Assembly (NCBI RefSeq): GCF_002795245.1
Contig: NZ_PGVG01000012.1
Location: 120,350-184,349 of the forward strand
Origin: Bradyrhizobium forestalis
GTDB lineage: Bacteria > Pseudomonadota > Alphaproteobacteria > Rhizobiales > Xanthobacteraceae
Direction of reading: 5' to 3'
Length of the DNA: 64,000 nucleotides
In this document: positions 1-7,970 of the stretch, one piece after another
Numbering within the stretch: position 1 is the first letter of the stretch
Layout: each line of letters opens with the position of its first letter
Notes under the pieces: model-generated
The model's database searches: none
Told to the model about the DNA's origin: nothing
What the model saw: only the letters and a program-made list of their open reading frames with translations
Position numbers and translations under genes: made by a program

Positions 1-2
1 GG

Positions 3-530
3 CGGCAAATCGTCAATTTCATCTTTCCGGGCGAGAGTTGCGACGCGCATGCGTTCCTGCTCCCGGTGATGGATCATTCCATCGCGACGGTGACGCCGGT
101 GATCTACAGCGAGATCAAGCGCGCGCGCTTCGAGAGCCTGCTGGCAGGCGAACGTTCGCTCGCGGAGGCGTTCTGGTGCGAGACCCTCGTCAACATCGCC
201 ATCCAACGCGAATGGGCGATCAATCTCGGTCGTCGCGTGGCGGTCGAGCGCGTGGCCCATCTGTTCTGCGAAACGTTCGAGCGGCTTCGCGCCGTGGGAA
301 TGGTCGACGGCAATTCCTGCGTCATGCCGGTGACGCAAATGGATCTCGCGGATGCCACGGGATTGTCCATCGTTCACCTCAATCGGACTCTTCAGGAGCT
401 GCGCGCGGCGGGGCTGATCATCCTGCGCGAGCGGATGCTGACCATCCCAGACCTCGATGCGCTCAAGAACGCGGCCCTATACTCGCCGAGCTATCTGCAA
501 CTCTATCGAAGGGCTGAAGCGACGCGATGA
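3..530 (+). CDS. Crp/Fnr-family transcriptional regulator, 5' end cut by window edge
   Basis: The frame is open from the left edge, so the gene starts outside the window; about 175 residues are visible. The first residues (a PGE turn followed by AHAFLLP) resemble the end of the cyclic-nucleotide-type beta-barrel. A long dimerisation helix follows, then a Crp-type winged helix-turn-helix whose recognition part reads TGLSIVHLNRTLQEL. Family members are usually 220-250 residues, so the N-terminal third is missing. No Fnr-type cysteines lie in the visible part, but those would be N-terminal. The regulon cannot be told; FixK/Fnr-like or stress roles are both possible. Confidence 0.85.
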   Translation, partial: RQIVNFIFPGESCDAHAFLLPVMDHSIATVTPVIYSEIKRARFESLLAGERSLAEAFWCETLVNIAIQREWAINLGRRVAVERVAHLFCETFERLRAVGMVDGNSCVMPVTQMDLADATGLSIVHLNRTLQELRAAGLIILRERMLTIPDLDALKNAALYSPSYLQLYRRAEATR

Positions 531-603
531 AGCCGGCCGTGCTTCGCTCGGGACGCGCTTCGTCGGTGACATCCCGCCGGAACGGGAGGTGCCCCTCTTG
601 CGA

Positions 604-798
604 TCATCGCGCTTTGCGAAGCTGCCCGTCCTGCGCACCATCACCTTGTTCGCTTGGAAAAGGCGCGTGAGTTCGTCGGCCGAGAAATGTATCGGGTCGG
701 GGAAGCGTCAATACCTCCCACGACTCACGGATGGCCTTGCGAACCTGCTCCATGTGCTTCTCATCGGACTGCAATGGATAATGAGTCTGCTTCGCCAT
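604..798 (-). CDS. Small conserved-looking hypothetical protein (64 aa)
   Basis: A 64-residue basic protein with the segment RPDTFLGRRTHAPFP near its C-terminal half, a motif I associate from memory with small hypothetical proteins of Rhizobiales. The ATG at 798 is chosen over a longer frame from 849 because GGGGAG lies about 7 nt before it. There is no membrane segment or cysteine pattern. It runs opposite to the small proteins that follow. Function unknown. Confidence 0.55.
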   Translation of the reverse strand: MAKQTHYPLQSDEKHMEQVRKAIRESWEVLTLPRPDTFLGRRTHAPFPSEQGDGAQDGQLRKAR

Positions 799-1093
799 CA
801 GGCGCTCCCCTGAACATGCAGGCGGGAGCACCACTGGTCTCTCAGCCACCGGCGCCTACGGCAGGACCTTAGCCGGTGATGAAGTGACCATACACGTGCC
901 GCGGCGCTTCGGCCAAGGAAATCAGGGGATCTGCCGGTCAATTCCGTTCCGGCCACCAGTTATTGGTTGAGGCGGGGTCCGAAGCGGTTGTGATCGCTTG
1001 ATCCAAGTTAATCAGCGAAGCTTTTTTAGCGATTGGCGCGTTTTGAGTAACTTATGCAAGAGCGTGCTGTTGAGCTCTGTTGCATCATGGCTG

Positions 1094-1276
1094 ATGCCTG
1101 ACGCCCTGCTTGCCCGCGCTACACGCGCTATCGAAGAGAGCCGCGCCCTCCGGGAGCAGCACAGACAGGCTGCGGGTCGCTACGGCGAAGCCGTGAACGA
1201 TTTGCGTTTGGCCATCATGGACAGCGCCATGCTTCGCTCGGAGATCAAGGCGCGCCGGGACAACGAGGAACCGTAG
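1094..1276 (+). CDS. Small helical hypothetical protein (60 aa)
   Basis: About 60 residues, starting MPDALLARATRAIEESRALREQ and almost wholly predicted helix, rich in Arg, Glu and Ala; it could form a short coiled coil. The frame extends upstream to a TTG at 998, but that extension (FFSDWRVLSNLCKS) looks non-coding. No strong ribosome-binding site is visible before 1094, so the start is uncertain. It is the first of four small genes in the same direction up to 2653. No recognised family. Confidence 0.45.
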   Translation: MPDALLARATRAIEESRALREQHRQAAGRYGEAVNDLRLAIMDSAMLRSEIKARRDNEEP

Positions 1277-1412
1277 GTCCGGTGTTTTCGCAGAAATGAG
1301 CAACCGTTCCTCCTCCGCAACGTTGATCGTCTGCGAGGCTGCGCGGCTCGGCACCCATCGGACGTCAGAACGCAATGGCGCGCTCGACCTCATGCACCAG
1401 GGAGAACGCCTG

Positions 1413-1613
1413 ATGACGACGCGACATCGATTCAAGCACGTTGACACTCTGGAGGCGCGGCTGGCCGCCGAGGCGGAGCGGCTGCGCGAGGAAGCCAGCA
1501 CGCTTCCGCCCGGCGCTGCGCGCGACGAGATGTTGCGCAAGGCGCGTCAGGCGGAGACGGGATCCCAGATGAGCGAGTGGCTGCGGTCGCCGGGCCTGCA
1601 GCCGCCTGATTAG
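1413..1613 (+). CDS. Small paralogous helical protein, copy 1 (66 aa)
   Basis: A 66-residue charged helical protein. Its core LEARLAAEAERLREEA, then LPPG, a DEML...KA segment and a final WL-SP is shared, spacing included, with the protein at 2151-2360, so the two are paralogues. The start is set by GGAGAA about 7 nt upstream of ATG 1413; a longer frame from 1296 lacks such a site. No membrane segment or enzyme motif. The LPPG turn between two amphipathic helices suggests a helical hairpin. Function unknown. Confidence 0.6.
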   Translation: MTTRHRFKHVDTLEARLAAEAERLREEASTLPPGAARDEMLRKARQAETGSQMSEWLRSPGLQPPD

Positions 1614-1638
1614 ATTGCCGGGCCGGCGGTGCCCGCCG

Positions 1639-1914
1639 CTAACGCCGCTTCGCAGCTTTGGTTCGCCGGCTATAGGGCGAGCGGTTGACGGGCCTTAGCG
1701 AAATCCCCTCGCGTTGCGCCTTGCTGCGGATGGCCGCGACCGGGCGCTGAAGCTTCATGCTCATCACGCCGGTCGGCGTGTTGCCTTTCGCGAGTTGCTT
1801 CAACTTGCTCACGTCCGCAGGCGTCCACCGTTCGCGCGCGCGGCGCTTGTAGGCGGGATTTGCCTTCCCATGATGATCCTCCTTCAAGTCGTTCTTGAAC
1901 ATGCGAATCGGCAT
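1639..1914 (-). CDS. Small basic protein with WTPADV helical motif; possible frameshift near 5' end
   Basis: About 91 residues, very basic at both ends. The core, WTPADVSKLKQLAKGNTP followed by an AIRSKAQREGISL segment, looks like a small Myb/SANT-like or helix-turn-helix DNA-binding unit in which a second helix selects target. From memory such proteins are common in Bradyrhizobium. The start is doubtful: ATG 1914 and ATG 1902 are in frame, but the only strong ribosome-binding site (AAGGAGG at 1884-1878) serves ATG 1871, which is one base out of frame and stops after 20 codons. A one-base loss near 1867 would explain this. Confidence 0.5.
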   Translation of the reverse strand: MPIRMFKNDLKEDHHGKANPAYKRRARERWTPADVSKLKQLAKGNTPTGVMSMKLQRPVAAIRSKAQREGISLRPVNRSPYSRRTKAAKRR

Positions 1915-2150
1915 TTCGGTTCCGGCGCAGTCCGGATCGAGTGGTCGCGCGCCTGACGCTGAGCGCAAAATCATGCAGCGTTAACTTATTGAAATGCCGG
2001 AACCGGCTGTTGCGGCGGAAGCTGCAAACGTTGCCGGGCTGGGCCGCCTCAACCGGCAAGCGACTTGAGTGACGAGAGAGCTTGAACCCCAGCGCCCGAT
2101 CCCCCGCCGGGGCCGATTTCCTTCCGTGCGAATTATCCGAAATAATGCAA

Positions 2151-2360
2151 ATGACCGGCAAACGTAACCGCAGGAAACAGACCCAATCGCTCCAGGAGCG
2201 GTTGGCCGCCTTCGCCGAAAACGCCCGCGAGCGCGCCCGCGCCCTGCCGCCCGGCAGGGAACGCGAGATGCTGCTGCGACGCGCCAAGCAGAACGAAGTG
2301 ACCTCGAGCCTGACAGACTGGCTGAGCGCGCCCGTCTCCCCAAGACGAGGACAATCGTAG
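2151..2360 (+). CDS. Small paralogous helical protein, copy 2 (69 aa)
   Basis: A 69-residue basic protein, paralogous to the one at 1413-1613: LQERLAAFAENARERA, then ALPPG, then a REMLLRRAKQ segment and WLSAP near the end. The N-terminus is a short Lys/Arg-rich stretch. ATG 2151 is preferred; ATG 2145 two codons earlier is equally possible, and no clear ribosome-binding site decides between them. No domain is recognised. Confidence 0.55.
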   Translation: MTGKRNRRKQTQSLQERLAAFAENARERARALPPGREREMLLRRAKQNEVTSSLTDWLSAPVSPRRGQS

Positions 2361-2464
2361 TGGGGAGCATCAAGGCGCGCGGGTCGGCGGCATGGACGAA
2401 TGCGTCGCGATGTGCCGCTCCTGCGCCCAATCCTGCCGCGCGATGGCGGCCTGAGGAGGGGCCC

Positions 2465-2653
2465 ATGCTGGAAGACAAGCTCAAGGAAGCGATCGTCGGC
2501 GAGTTGCAGCGTCAGGCCGCCGACCGGCCGCAATCGCTCAGCGTCCAGGGCGCGAACGAAGTGAGCCGCTCGGAGGAGCTGACCGTCAACGGCAAGATCG
2601 ACCTCGGCGCGCTGGTCATGGTGATCGCGGGATCGGTCGCGGGCGGGCCCTAG
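2465..2653 (+). CDS. Small protein with C-terminal hydrophobic segment (62 aa)
   Basis: A 62-residue protein starting MLEDKLKEAIVGELQRQA with a polar middle and a C-terminal hydrophobic stretch (GALVMVIAGSVAGG) that could be a short membrane anchor. The start is well supported by GAGGAGG about 6 nt upstream. The stop TAG overlaps the stop of the convergent gene at 2650, so the two share the tetranucleotide CTAG. Family not recognised. Confidence 0.6.
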   Translation: MLEDKLKEAIVGELQRQAADRPQSLSVQGANEVSRSEELTVNGKIDLGALVMVIAGSVAGGP

Positions 2654-2907
2654 CCATACTCCTCGCCGATGCCGTATTCCCGGTAGATCTCCAGCGGGTC
2701 GAGCTCGGGAAACAGGCGGCATTTGGCCTGCGCGAGGTGCAGGCTCACCGCCGCCGGCTCCTTGCCGTTCGCGAGCAGCTTGCGGATGTCGTCCATATGC
2801 GCGTTCGGCCGGTGCTTCGGCTCGAGCTGCTCCAGCGCGACCAGGGCGGTTGCGAGCGCCTCGGTCAGCACCCAATCGTCGTGGCCCGTGATTCCCTTTT
2901 TCGGCAT
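2650..2907 (-). CDS. Hypothetical protein (85 aa), convergent with preceding gene
   Basis: An 85-residue soluble protein starting MPKKGITGHDDWVLTEALA and ending DPLEIYREYGIGEEYG. Two amphipathic helices surround the segment HMDDIRKLLANG. The upstream extension to 3024 is Arg/Ala-rich and is taken as non-coding. It overlaps the gene ending at 2653 by 4 nt, tail to tail. No family recognised; the many charged residues argue against a membrane protein. Confidence 0.5.
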   Translation of the reverse strand: MPKKGITGHDDWVLTEALATALVALEQLEPKHRPNAHMDDIRKLLANGKEPAAVSLHLAQAKCRLFPELDPLEIYREYGIGEEYG

Positions 2908-3192
2908 CGGCAGACCCCAGATGTGGCGGCAGGTCCCAAGTCTACCGCGACTTCGGCCAAATCGCCATTGAGCCGTTGCAGCTGCCGGCGTCGACGGAGA
3001 GCGGCGGCGTGCGCCGGCTTGCATTATGGCCGCGTGTGGCTAAAAGGCGGCGGGTGCGGGGCGATCGTATCTTTGTTGAAATAAACTTGGCGTAGACGGG
3101 CCTGCACGGCATCCAGGCCGGCTGTTCCGGTTTGGCCCCTGATCCCGTACGCGCAACGATCCGATTGCGCTACCCTCAAGGCTCGAGCGCGC

Positions 3193-3567
3193 ATGGTCTT
3201 TCTTAGCTTCGTCTATCGCTTCTTCACCAACTTCGCCTTCATGGCGATGGTCTATTTCAGCCTGAACTTCATGGAGAAATATCAGAACCGGGCGATCATC
3301 GCGATCCTGGTGCTGGTCTATGCCGCCATGCGCGCGGCCTCGACGCTGCGCGCGTTCTACTTCTTCCAGAAGATCGAGAAGCTGGAGGCCGAGACCAGGC
3401 GCCTTCAGGCTCCAATCAATGACGGTTCGGGCGGAACCTCGGCGCGCAAGCAGGTCGTCGCCGACGTTGCGCGGCTGCGGCGCGATGGCGAGCTCAAGTC
3501 CTATATGGACCTGTTTTTCCTGGCGCTGATCGTGCTGCTCTGCGTCGCCGCAATCATGCGGCAGTAG
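3193..3567 (+). CDS. Small integral membrane protein (124 aa)
   Basis: A 124-residue protein with two N-terminal membrane segments (about residues 5-27 and 34-57), a charged cytoplasmic loop containing a short coiled-coil-like stretch (KIEKLEAETRRL), and a third membrane segment at the C-terminus (LFFLALIVLLCVAAIM). ATG 3193 is the first Met; no strong ribosome-binding site is seen. It ends 4 nt before the convergent deacetylase gene. No named family. Confidence 0.65.
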   Translation: MVFLSFVYRFFTNFAFMAMVYFSLNFMEKYQNRAIIAILVLVYAAMRAASTLRAFYFFQKIEKLEAETRRLQAPINDGSGGTSARKQVVADVARLRRDGELKSYMDLFFLALIVLLCVAAIMRQ

Positions 3568-3571
3568 CCGC

Positions 3572-4840
3572 TCAAGCGCGCTTCTTCACGCTCGTCGCAA
3601 CGCGGGTCGGGCGGGGCGTCGTGGTCTTGGCCTGAGCGGCATGCTTGGGGGCGGCCGGCGCCGTATGCGCGGTCCGGGGATGGTGTGGCTTGACGGCCTT
3701 GCCGTTTGCGGCCCTGTCCTTGCCCGCGCGGGGCGTCTCGGCCGCCATGGCCAGCCGCGTCGCGGCACGCCGCGACAAGGTCGTGGACAGCAGCACCTCG
3801 ACCGAGCCTTCCGGGATCGTAAAGAGCGCGCGGCTGGGCACAGGCAGGGTGGATGCGATGTCCATCTGCCCCTTGGTCCGGAGCGGCAGCAGCGGCTGAT
3901 GCTCGCCCCGGGCATTGAGGTCGGCAGCCGCGGGCGCCGGCAGCATCCGGGTCTGCGCGAAAACGAAATGCGGCACGCGCGGCCACCGTGCGATCGGCGT
4001 CGTCTCGGATGGCGGATGCAGCAGCCATTCGACCTGGGTGGTGGGCGTCGCCGGCCGCTCGGCCGTCGCAGGCACCACATGCACGATGCGATAGCCGCGC
4101 GCCTTGAGGTCGCGGATGATCTTCGGCAGCGCCGCCACCGTGCGGGCCTGGATGTCGTGCAGCAGCAAAATGCCCTTGCCCTTGGCCTCCAGCCGCTGGA
4201 TCGCGAGCTGATAGACGCGGTCGGACGACACGTGCCGCCAGTCGTCCGCCGGGAAGTCGGCGCTCCAGACCTGGATGCCGCGCGAGATCAGGTGGTTCTC
4301 GACGCCCTCGGCGCGCATCAGGCCGGGAATGCGGAAGAACGGGGCGAGCTGGGACGGATCGGTCATCGCGGCCGAGGTCCATTCGATGCCGCCGTTGATC
4401 TCGGCCTCGGCCTTTTCGATCGGCATCCGGTCGAAGGTCAGCGGATGATCCATGCTGTGCGTGCCGACGGTGTGCCCCGCCGCGACCAGCTTGCGCACGC
4501 CTTCCGGATTGGCCTTGGCCTGGTTGCCGACGATGAAGAAGGTCGCCTTGATGCATTCGTCGGCGAGGATCTTGAGCACCTGGTTGGAATATTTCGGTAT
4601 CGGACCGTCGTCGAAGGTGAGGACGACCTCATGATCCTTCAACGGCAGCGTCTCGCGGTACTGCATGGTGCCGATCAGGGGATGCTCGCGCGGATCGACA
4701 ACGAGCGTGCGGGAGGTGCCAAGGGCGTCCGGATGGCCCGGGCAGTCGGCCGCGAGCGCGGCCGGCGAACCGACGGTCAGCATTCCCAGACAAAGGACGA
4801 TCCACGATCGCGTCCGCAGAACAACGCTACTTCCGATCAT
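3572..4840 (-). CDS. Polysaccharide deacetylase (NodB-like), secreted, with basic C-terminal tail
   Basis: A 422-residue secreted carbohydrate esterase 4-type protein. A signal peptide ends near residue 31 (SPAALA-A). The NodB core starts with LTFDDGP (Asp77 base, Asp78 metal ligand), then HSMDH (His128 and His132, the metal histidines), an FFRIPG motif and an LLHD motif, so all canonical active-site elements are present. After about residue 280 comes a long Pro/Ala/Lys-rich tail, possibly a wall-interaction region. The likely role is N-deacetylation of peptidoglycan or an exopolysaccharide in the periplasm; substrate unknown. It is a tandem paralogue of the gene at 4998-5804, which lies upstream on the same strand. 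Confidence 0.88.
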   Translation of the reverse strand: MIGSSVVLRTRSWIVLCLGMLTVGSPAALAADCPGHPDALGTSRTLVVDPREHPLIGTMQYRETLPLKDHEVVLTFDDGPIPKYSNQVLKILADECIKATFFIVGNQAKANPEGVRKLVAAGHTVGTHSMDHPLTFDRMPIEKAEAEINGGIEWTSAAMTDPSQLAPFFRIPGLMRAEGVENHLISRGIQVWSADFPADDWRHVSSDRVYQLAIQRLEAKGKGILLLHDIQARTVAALPKIIRDLKARGYRIVHVVPATAERPATPTTQVEWLLHPPSETTPIARWPRVPHFVFAQTRMLPAPAAADLNARGEHQPLLPLRTKGQMDIASTLPVPSRALFTIPEGSVEVLLSTTLSRRAATRLAMAAETPRAGKDRAANGKAVKPHHPRTAHTAPAAPKHAAQAKTTTPRPTRVATSVKKRA

Positions 4841-4997
4841 GAACCTCGTCTGCCCCCATGCAATTGGCGCCTAAATAGGTCGGAGATGGCCCAAAACGGT
4901 TCAGCCGCAGCCGCCCCTCATCTTTGCACGCCGTAGCATGAACAGAGTGTTAATGGGTCCCAAATCACCCATTTTGGGCCGGCGTGACATTCCGGCA

Positions 4998-5804
4998 TCA
5001 ATGCGCGTCGGCGTTCTTCTGCAATGTGCCCGCCGGTACGATGTGGACGACCCGATAGCGGTTCTCCCTCAGATACCGCAGGAAGGCCGGCATCATTGCG
5101 GCCGTGCGCGCCTTGTTGTCGTGGAAGAGGATGATGCCCTTGCCGCTCGCGGCGAGGCGCTCGGTGACGAGCTTCAATTGCTGCTCCGGCGTCATCTCCT
5201 CCCAGTCGCTGGCCCATAAATCGGCCCCGAACACAACGATGCCGCGCGACTGGAGCAGGTCGAGCTGCGCTGGTGTCGACTCGAAATAGGGAAAGCGGAA
5301 GAACGGCGTCGAGGGTGGCGTCGTCGAGGTTCCGTGCAGCGCCATTTCGTCTGCGGCGATGCCCCGGTCGATGTCGGCCATGGCCTTCTCGAACGGGATC
5401 CGCGCCATGAGCGGATGCGAGAAGCTGTGATGGCCGACGGTGTGGCCTTCGCGGGCGATGCGCTTGACCATGTCGGGATGCTGCGAGGCGTGCAGGCCGA
5501 TCAGGAAAAAGGTCGCGCGCACGCACTCCTGCGCCAGCGCCGCCAGCACCTTCGACGTCGTCGGCGGGTTCGGCCCTGCGTCGAAGGTCAGCACGACCTC
5601 GCGATCGGCCAGCGGCAGCGGCTGCGGAAAGCTCTTCACGCCGACGCGCGGATAGGGCTTGGCATCGACGCTGAGGACGCGCGAGGTGCCGAGCGCGTCC
5701 TTGCGCGTGCACTCGGCGGCATCCGTCGCGGCGATGCCAATGACAGTCGCGACGAGCGCGCCCGCCATGGTCGAGGTCCACCTCAGTCGCAGCATCTTTG
5801 TCAT
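4998..5804 (-). CDS. Polysaccharide deacetylase-like protein with altered metal site
   Basis: A 268-residue secreted NodB-domain protein with a signal peptide (cleavage near residue 30). The first motif reads LTFDAGP: the catalytic-base Asp75 is kept, but the usual second Asp (metal ligand) is Ala76. The metal histidines (HSFSH, His126 and His130), FFRFPY and LFHD motifs are kept. In characterised family members the second Asp binds the divalent metal, so activity may be reduced, altered or lost. The pair shares a DALGTSR segment after the signal peptide, showing that they arose by duplication. About 157 bp separates them. Confidence 0.85.
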   Translation of the reverse strand: MTKMLRLRWTSTMAGALVATVIGIAATDAAECTRKDALGTSRVLSVDAKPYPRVGVKSFPQPLPLADREVVLTFDAGPNPPTTSKVLAALAQECVRATFFLIGLHASQHPDMVKRIAREGHTVGHHSFSHPLMARIPFEKAMADIDRGIAADEMALHGTSTTPPSTPFFRFPYFESTPAQLDLLQSRGIVVFGADLWASDWEEMTPEQQLKLVTERLAASGKGIILFHDNKARTAAMMPAFLRYLRENRYRVVHIVPAGTLQKNADAH

Positions 5805-5886
5805 TGCGCTCCGAGTTGCCTTGTGGGTATTGCCTGACCGTCAGCTCAGATCATTCGTTCCAACCTGTCAAACGGCGAGGCGCGCC

Positions 5887-7308
5887 ATGGATGAACATAT
5901 GGACGTTGCCCCTACCGCTTCTGATTCGGTACTCGACCACGTGCCGATGCGCAATGAGGACGGCGAAATTCGTCACGAATTCGTCGAGGAAATTGCCCGT
6001 GCGATCGAGGCCGGCGACAGCGCGGCGCTGCGTGCCTGCGTCGCGGAGCTGCACGAGGCCGATCTCGGCGATCTGATCGGCGCCCTCGAGCCTGATGACC
6101 GCGTCCGCCTGGTCGAGCTCACCGGCCGTGATTTCGACTTCTCGGCGCTGAACGAGGTCGACGAGACCGTGCGCGAGGAGATCCTCGAGGAGCTGCCGCC
6201 GGAGACGGTCGCCGAGGGCGTCCGCGAGCTCGAATCCGACGATGCGGTCGAGCTCCTGGAAACCCTCGACGCCGAGGAGCAGGAGGAGATCCTCGAGAAG
6301 CTGCCGCTCAAGGAGCGCGTCGCGCTCGAACGCAGCCTGCTCTACCCGGAGAACTCCGCGGGCCGCCGGATGCAGACCGAGTTCATCGCCGTGCCCCAGG
6401 ATTTCACCGTGGGCCAGGCGATCGACTACATGCGCGAGACGCCGGATCTGCCCGACCGCTTCTATGAGATCTACGTCGTCGACAAGGACCAGCACTGGCA
6501 GGGCGCGGTGCCGCTCGACGTGCTCCTGCGCACGCGCCGACCGGTGGCGCTGACCGAGCTCACCGACGAGGACCGCCGCCGCGTCTCCGTCCTGGAGGAC
6601 CAGGAAGAGGTGGCGCGCATGTTCGGCAAGTACAATCTCGTCGCCGCACCCGTGCTCGACACCCAGGACCGCCTCGTCGGCGTCATCACCGTGGACGACG
6701 TCGTCGACGTCATCGAGGAGGAGGCGGACGAGGACCTCAAGGCGCTCGGCGGCGTCACCAGCGACGAAGAATTGTCGGACACCGTCCTGACGATTGCGCG
6801 CGGCCGTTTCAACTGGCTGCTGGTGAACCTCGCCACCGCGTTCCTGGCGTCCTCCGTGCTCGGCCTGTTCGAGGGTCAGCTGGAAAAGATGGTGGCGCTC
6901 GCGGTGCTGGCGCCGATCGTGGCGAGCCAGGGCGGCAATGCCGCGACCCAGACCATGACGGTGGCGGTGCGGGCACTGGCGACGCGCGAGCTCGGCTCCT
7001 CCAATGCCTGGCGCGTGGTGCTGCGCGAGGCGCTGGTCGGCCTCGTCAACGGGCTCGCCTTCGCCGTGATCACGGGCATTGCCGCGGTCGCCTGGTTCAA
7101 GATCCCGGGACTCGGCATCGTCATCGGGCTGGCCATCATCTGCAACCTCGTCGCCGGCGCGCTCGGCGGCATCCTGATCCCGATGGCGCTGGAGCGCGTG
7201 CGGGCCGACCCGGCGGTGGCGTCGGGCACCTTCGTGACCACCGTGACCGATGTGGTCGGCTTCTTTTCCTTCCTGGGGATTGCGACGCTCTGGTTCGGGC
7301 TGAAGTAG
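5887..7308 (+). CDS. mgtE: Magnesium channel/transporter MgtE
   Basis: A 473-residue MgtE. In order: an acidic N-terminal superhelical MgtE_N domain (about residues 40-150), a pair of CBS domains (about 157-275), a connecting helix, and a five-helix membrane domain (about 298-471) carrying the pore-family signatures APIVASQGGNAATQT and the final DVVGFFSFLG. The family forms homodimeric Mg2+ channels gated by Mg2+ bound to the N and CBS domains. ATG 5887 is used because it starts the conserved part; the frame runs back to 5659 through sequence complementary to the deacetylase gene. A family-A inverted repeat begins 13 nt after the stop. Confidence 0.95.
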   Translation: MDEHMDVAPTASDSVLDHVPMRNEDGEIRHEFVEEIARAIEAGDSAALRACVAELHEADLGDLIGALEPDDRVRLVELTGRDFDFSALNEVDETVREEILEELPPETVAEGVRELESDDAVELLETLDAEEQEEILEKLPLKERVALERSLLYPENSAGRRMQTEFIAVPQDFTVGQAIDYMRETPDLPDRFYEIYVVDKDQHWQGAVPLDVLLRTRRPVALTELTDEDRRRVSVLEDQEEVARMFGKYNLVAAPVLDTQDRLVGVITVDDVVDVIEEEADEDLKALGGVTSDEELSDTVLTIARGRFNWLLVNLATAFLASSVLGLFEGQLEKMVALAVLAPIVASQGGNAATQTMTVAVRALATRELGSSNAWRVVLREALVGLVNGLAFAVITGIAAVAWFKIPGLGIVIGLAIICNLVAGALGGILIPMALERVRADPAVASGTFVTTVTDVVGFFSFLGIATLWFGLK

Positions 7309-7321
7309 CTTTCACCCCGCG

Positions 7322-7425
7322 GTCATTCCGGGGCGCGCCTCTTGGCGCGAGCCCGGAATCCATTTGTCGGCGTGCCCCGGTGCACGATGGATTCCGGGCT
7401 CGCGCTTCGCGCGCCCCGGAATGAC
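7322..7425. repeat. Intergenic inverted repeat, family A, copy 1
   Basis: A 104-bp element with perfectly complementary 16-nt ends (GTCATTCCGGGGCGCG at the left, its complement at the right) and inner complementary arms around CCCGGAATCCAT / ATGGATTCCGGG. It would fold into one long hairpin in RNA. The same element recurs at 35386-35491 and 37220-37322. It starts 13 nt after the mgtE stop. Confidence 0.92.
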
Positions 7426-7494
7426 GGCGGCGATCATCTTTAATCCGAATTTAAGCGACCTGCCGCATCATCGCCTGTGCTTGGGGGAATGAGC

Positions 7495-7791
7495 ATGCGG
7501 TTGCGGCTGAAGGCGGACGGACGGATCGTCGAATTACGGGATGGGCAGGAATTTCCGGTCCAGCCTGCGGCCAATGCCGCGTCGGGTGATACCGGCCCGC
7601 TCGCGGTGCGCGACTTGCGGCGCCGTGCCTGCCTGACCCAGATGGAGTTCGCCGCCAAGCTCGGCGTGCCCGTCGAGACCATCCGCAACTGGGAGCAGGG
7701 CAAGCGCGCTCCGCGGGGGCCGGCCCGCGCGCTGCTCGCGGTGATCGCGCATGCGCCCGACACCGTGTTCCAGGCGCTCGCCAAGGCGTGA
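7495..7791 (+). CDS. XRE-family helix-turn-helix regulator (98 aa)
   Basis: A 98-residue protein with a short beta-rich N-terminus (RLRLKADGRIVELRDG) and a central lambda-repressor-type helix-turn-helix: LTQMEFAAKLGVPVETIRNW followed by EQGKRAPRGPARALL, about residues 47-80. This layout resembles HigA/NadS-type antitoxins, but no toxin gene lies beside it. ATG 7495 is preferred over ATG 7489 and GTG 7477 because GGGGGA is then 6 nt upstream. The stop codon lies inside the first unit of a 13-bp tandem repeat. Confidence 0.8.
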   Translation: MRLRLKADGRIVELRDGQEFPVQPAANAASGDTGPLAVRDLRRRACLTQMEFAAKLGVPVETIRNWEQGKRAPRGPARALLAVIAHAPDTVFQALAKA

Positions 7792-7842
7792 CGTCAAGGC
7801 GTGACGTCAAGGCGTGACGTCAAGGGGTGACGTCAAGGCCTG
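7783..7842. repeat. 13-bp tandem repeat overlapping a stop codon
   Basis: Four units of AAGGCGTGACGTC (units 1-3 identical, unit 4 with one change) plus a partial fifth, starting in the last codons of the XRE gene. Each unit carries its own TGA, and each unit junction forms the palindrome TGACGTCA, giving four palindromes 13 bp apart. The region could be replication slippage or an operator array. Confidence 0.9.
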
Positions 7843-7970
7843 AAGCCTGGTGCGAACCTCCTGTTAGCATTGCCCTGAATATCCGTCCCGATAGCACTGA
7901 CGTCCGTTGGCAACCATCGCGGACGAGGTCCATAATGTCGACCGGGGCTGCGTAACAGAGAGGATTCCTC

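Noticed and set aside
1670..2875. 401-codon minus frame across the small-gene cluster
   Set aside because: It would overlap four small genes with good ribosome-binding sites and has no domain.
7495..7791. Small XRE gene as half of a toxin-antitoxin pair
   Set aside because: No RelE/HigB-like toxin lies next to it; a single regulator is the simpler reading.
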